From: Flavobacteriales bacterium
Lineage (GTDB): Bacteria > Bacteroidota > Bacteroidia > Flavobacteriales > Flavobacteriaceae
DNA: 7,158 nt
Assembly: GCA_026983815.1 (NCBI GenBank)
Contig: JALSTJ010000424.1
Coordinates: 1-7,158, forward strand
Direction of reading: 5' to 3'
The position numbers were made by a program, and so were the translations under genes. The notes under the pieces are model-generated. The model made no database searches and was not told the DNA's origin. It saw only the letters and a list, made by a program, of their open reading frames with translations. Shown piece after piece: positions 6,717 through 7,158 of the stretch (positions within the stretch are counted from its first letter, which is position 1; each line of letters begins with the position of its first letter).

Positions 6717-6724
6717 CAAAAATA
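6717..6724 (-). promoter_or_regulatory. Promoter -7 element (TAnnTTTG) for the DUF2795 gene
   Basis: The - strand octamer TATTTTTG, identical to the one before uvrA, lies in the 68-nt gap between the adenosyltransferase stop and the DUF2795 start. The leader would be about 35 nt long. No -33 TTG element is seen. The match suggests that DUF2795 can be transcribed separately from the upstream gene. Confidence 0.45.
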
Positions 6725-6743
6725 ATATAAATTTTTTAAAAAC

Positions 6744-7158
6744 CTAATTTTTTTTCGCTTGCCAAATAGTTTCTTCAATTTTCAAATCCATACTCAATTT
6801 TCGTGCCAATACGAATAGATAATCCGACAAACGATTGAGATATTTTATCAAAAGTGGATTTAAAGGTTCCGTTTCATTGATTAATGTGGTTTTTCTTTCG
6901 GCTCTGCGTGCTATTGTCCTGCAAATATGGCAGATTGAGACCGTTTCGTGACCACCTGGCAAAACAAAATTTGTCATAGGTGGCAACACTTCATTCATTC
7001 GGTCGATTTTTTCTTCCAAAAATCGGATGGAATTTTCATCGATTGGATCTATATCTAACCTTTCTTTTCCATTGGCTAATTTTTCTTTGTCGGGATCCAA
7101 AGCTAAAAAAGCTCCCAGATTAAATAGTTCGTTTTGTATTTTTTTCAAATCTTTTTTT
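6744..7158 (-). CDS. Cob(I)alamin adenosyltransferase, PduO/MMAB type (N-terminus outside window)
   Basis: This enzyme transfers the 5'-deoxyadenosyl group of ATP to the cobalt of cob(I)alamin to make coenzyme B12, used for example by methylmalonyl-CoA mutase. The last 137 residues are visible. The frame is open to the right edge (residues KKDLKKIQNELFNLGAFLA), so the TTG at 7148 is not a start; about 50 residues carrying the N-terminal ATP-binding TGDxG-type segment should lie beyond the edge. Family marks seen are IQNELFNLGAFLA (7-19), FVLPGG (64-69), the RRAER motif (84-88) with an upstream histidine (H77), and YLNRLSDYLF (106-115). These match the five-helix-bundle PduO family and not the CobA type. 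The stop is TAG. The paralog name (pduO, cobO, mmab) cannot be decided, so no symbol is given. Confidence 0.93.
   Translation of the reverse strand, partial: KKDLKKIQNELFNLGAFLALDPDKEKLANGKERLDIDPIDENSIRFLEEKIDRMNEVLPPMTNFVLPGGHETVSICHICRTIARRAERKTTLINETEPLNPLLIKYLNRLSDYLFVLARKLSMDLKIEETIWQAKKN

Overview
This 7.16 kb window is AT-rich, densely packed housekeeping DNA, most likely from a Bacteroidota chromosome and probably a Flavobacteriia-like lineage. Three things point there. The gene families include a DUF3822 protein next to rsmD, a short acidic DUF2795 protein beginning MYWTLELASYL, and a UvrA whose first zinc finger reads CPST. Start codons mostly lack good Shine-Dalgarno sequences. 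Four genes or operons have an exact match to the Bacteroidota -7 promoter element TAnnTTTG just upstream. The genus cannot be named from sequence reading alone.

Layout. The left edge carries the last 221 codons of mfd (transcription-repair coupling factor) on the + strand. Everything else is on the - strand. Reading in the direction of transcription, from the right edge leftwards: the 3' part of a PduO-type cob(I)alamin adenosyltransferase gene; a 73-codon DUF2795 gene ending in a clear intrinsic terminator; uvrA (941 codons); a three-gene run of a two-helix membrane protein, a DUF3822 protein and rsmD, joined by an 8-nt overlap and a 3-nt gap; and a two-gene unit of small membrane proteins, DUF1622 then DUF202, joined by an ATGA stop/start overlap. 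The DUF202 gene converges on mfd across a 66-nt AT-only-looking gap.

How the genes relate. Mfd and UvrA belong to the same DNA repair pathway: Mfd removes RNA polymerase stalled at lesions and recruits UvrA. Here they are about 2.9 kb apart in opposite orientation, so they are neighbours and not an operon. RsmD modifies 16S rRNA and heads no obvious pathway with its two upstream partners, whose functions are unknown. The adenosyltransferase makes the B12 cofactor used by enzymes such as methylmalonyl-CoA mutase. The DUF1622/DUF202 pair is the most plausible uncharacterised functional unit, perhaps a small two-component membrane complex.

No tRNA, rRNA, CRISPR array, insertion sequence, phage gene or attachment site was seen. 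No stretch longer than 100 bases lacks a gene. I found no convincing new defence or mobile system; the window looks like core genome.
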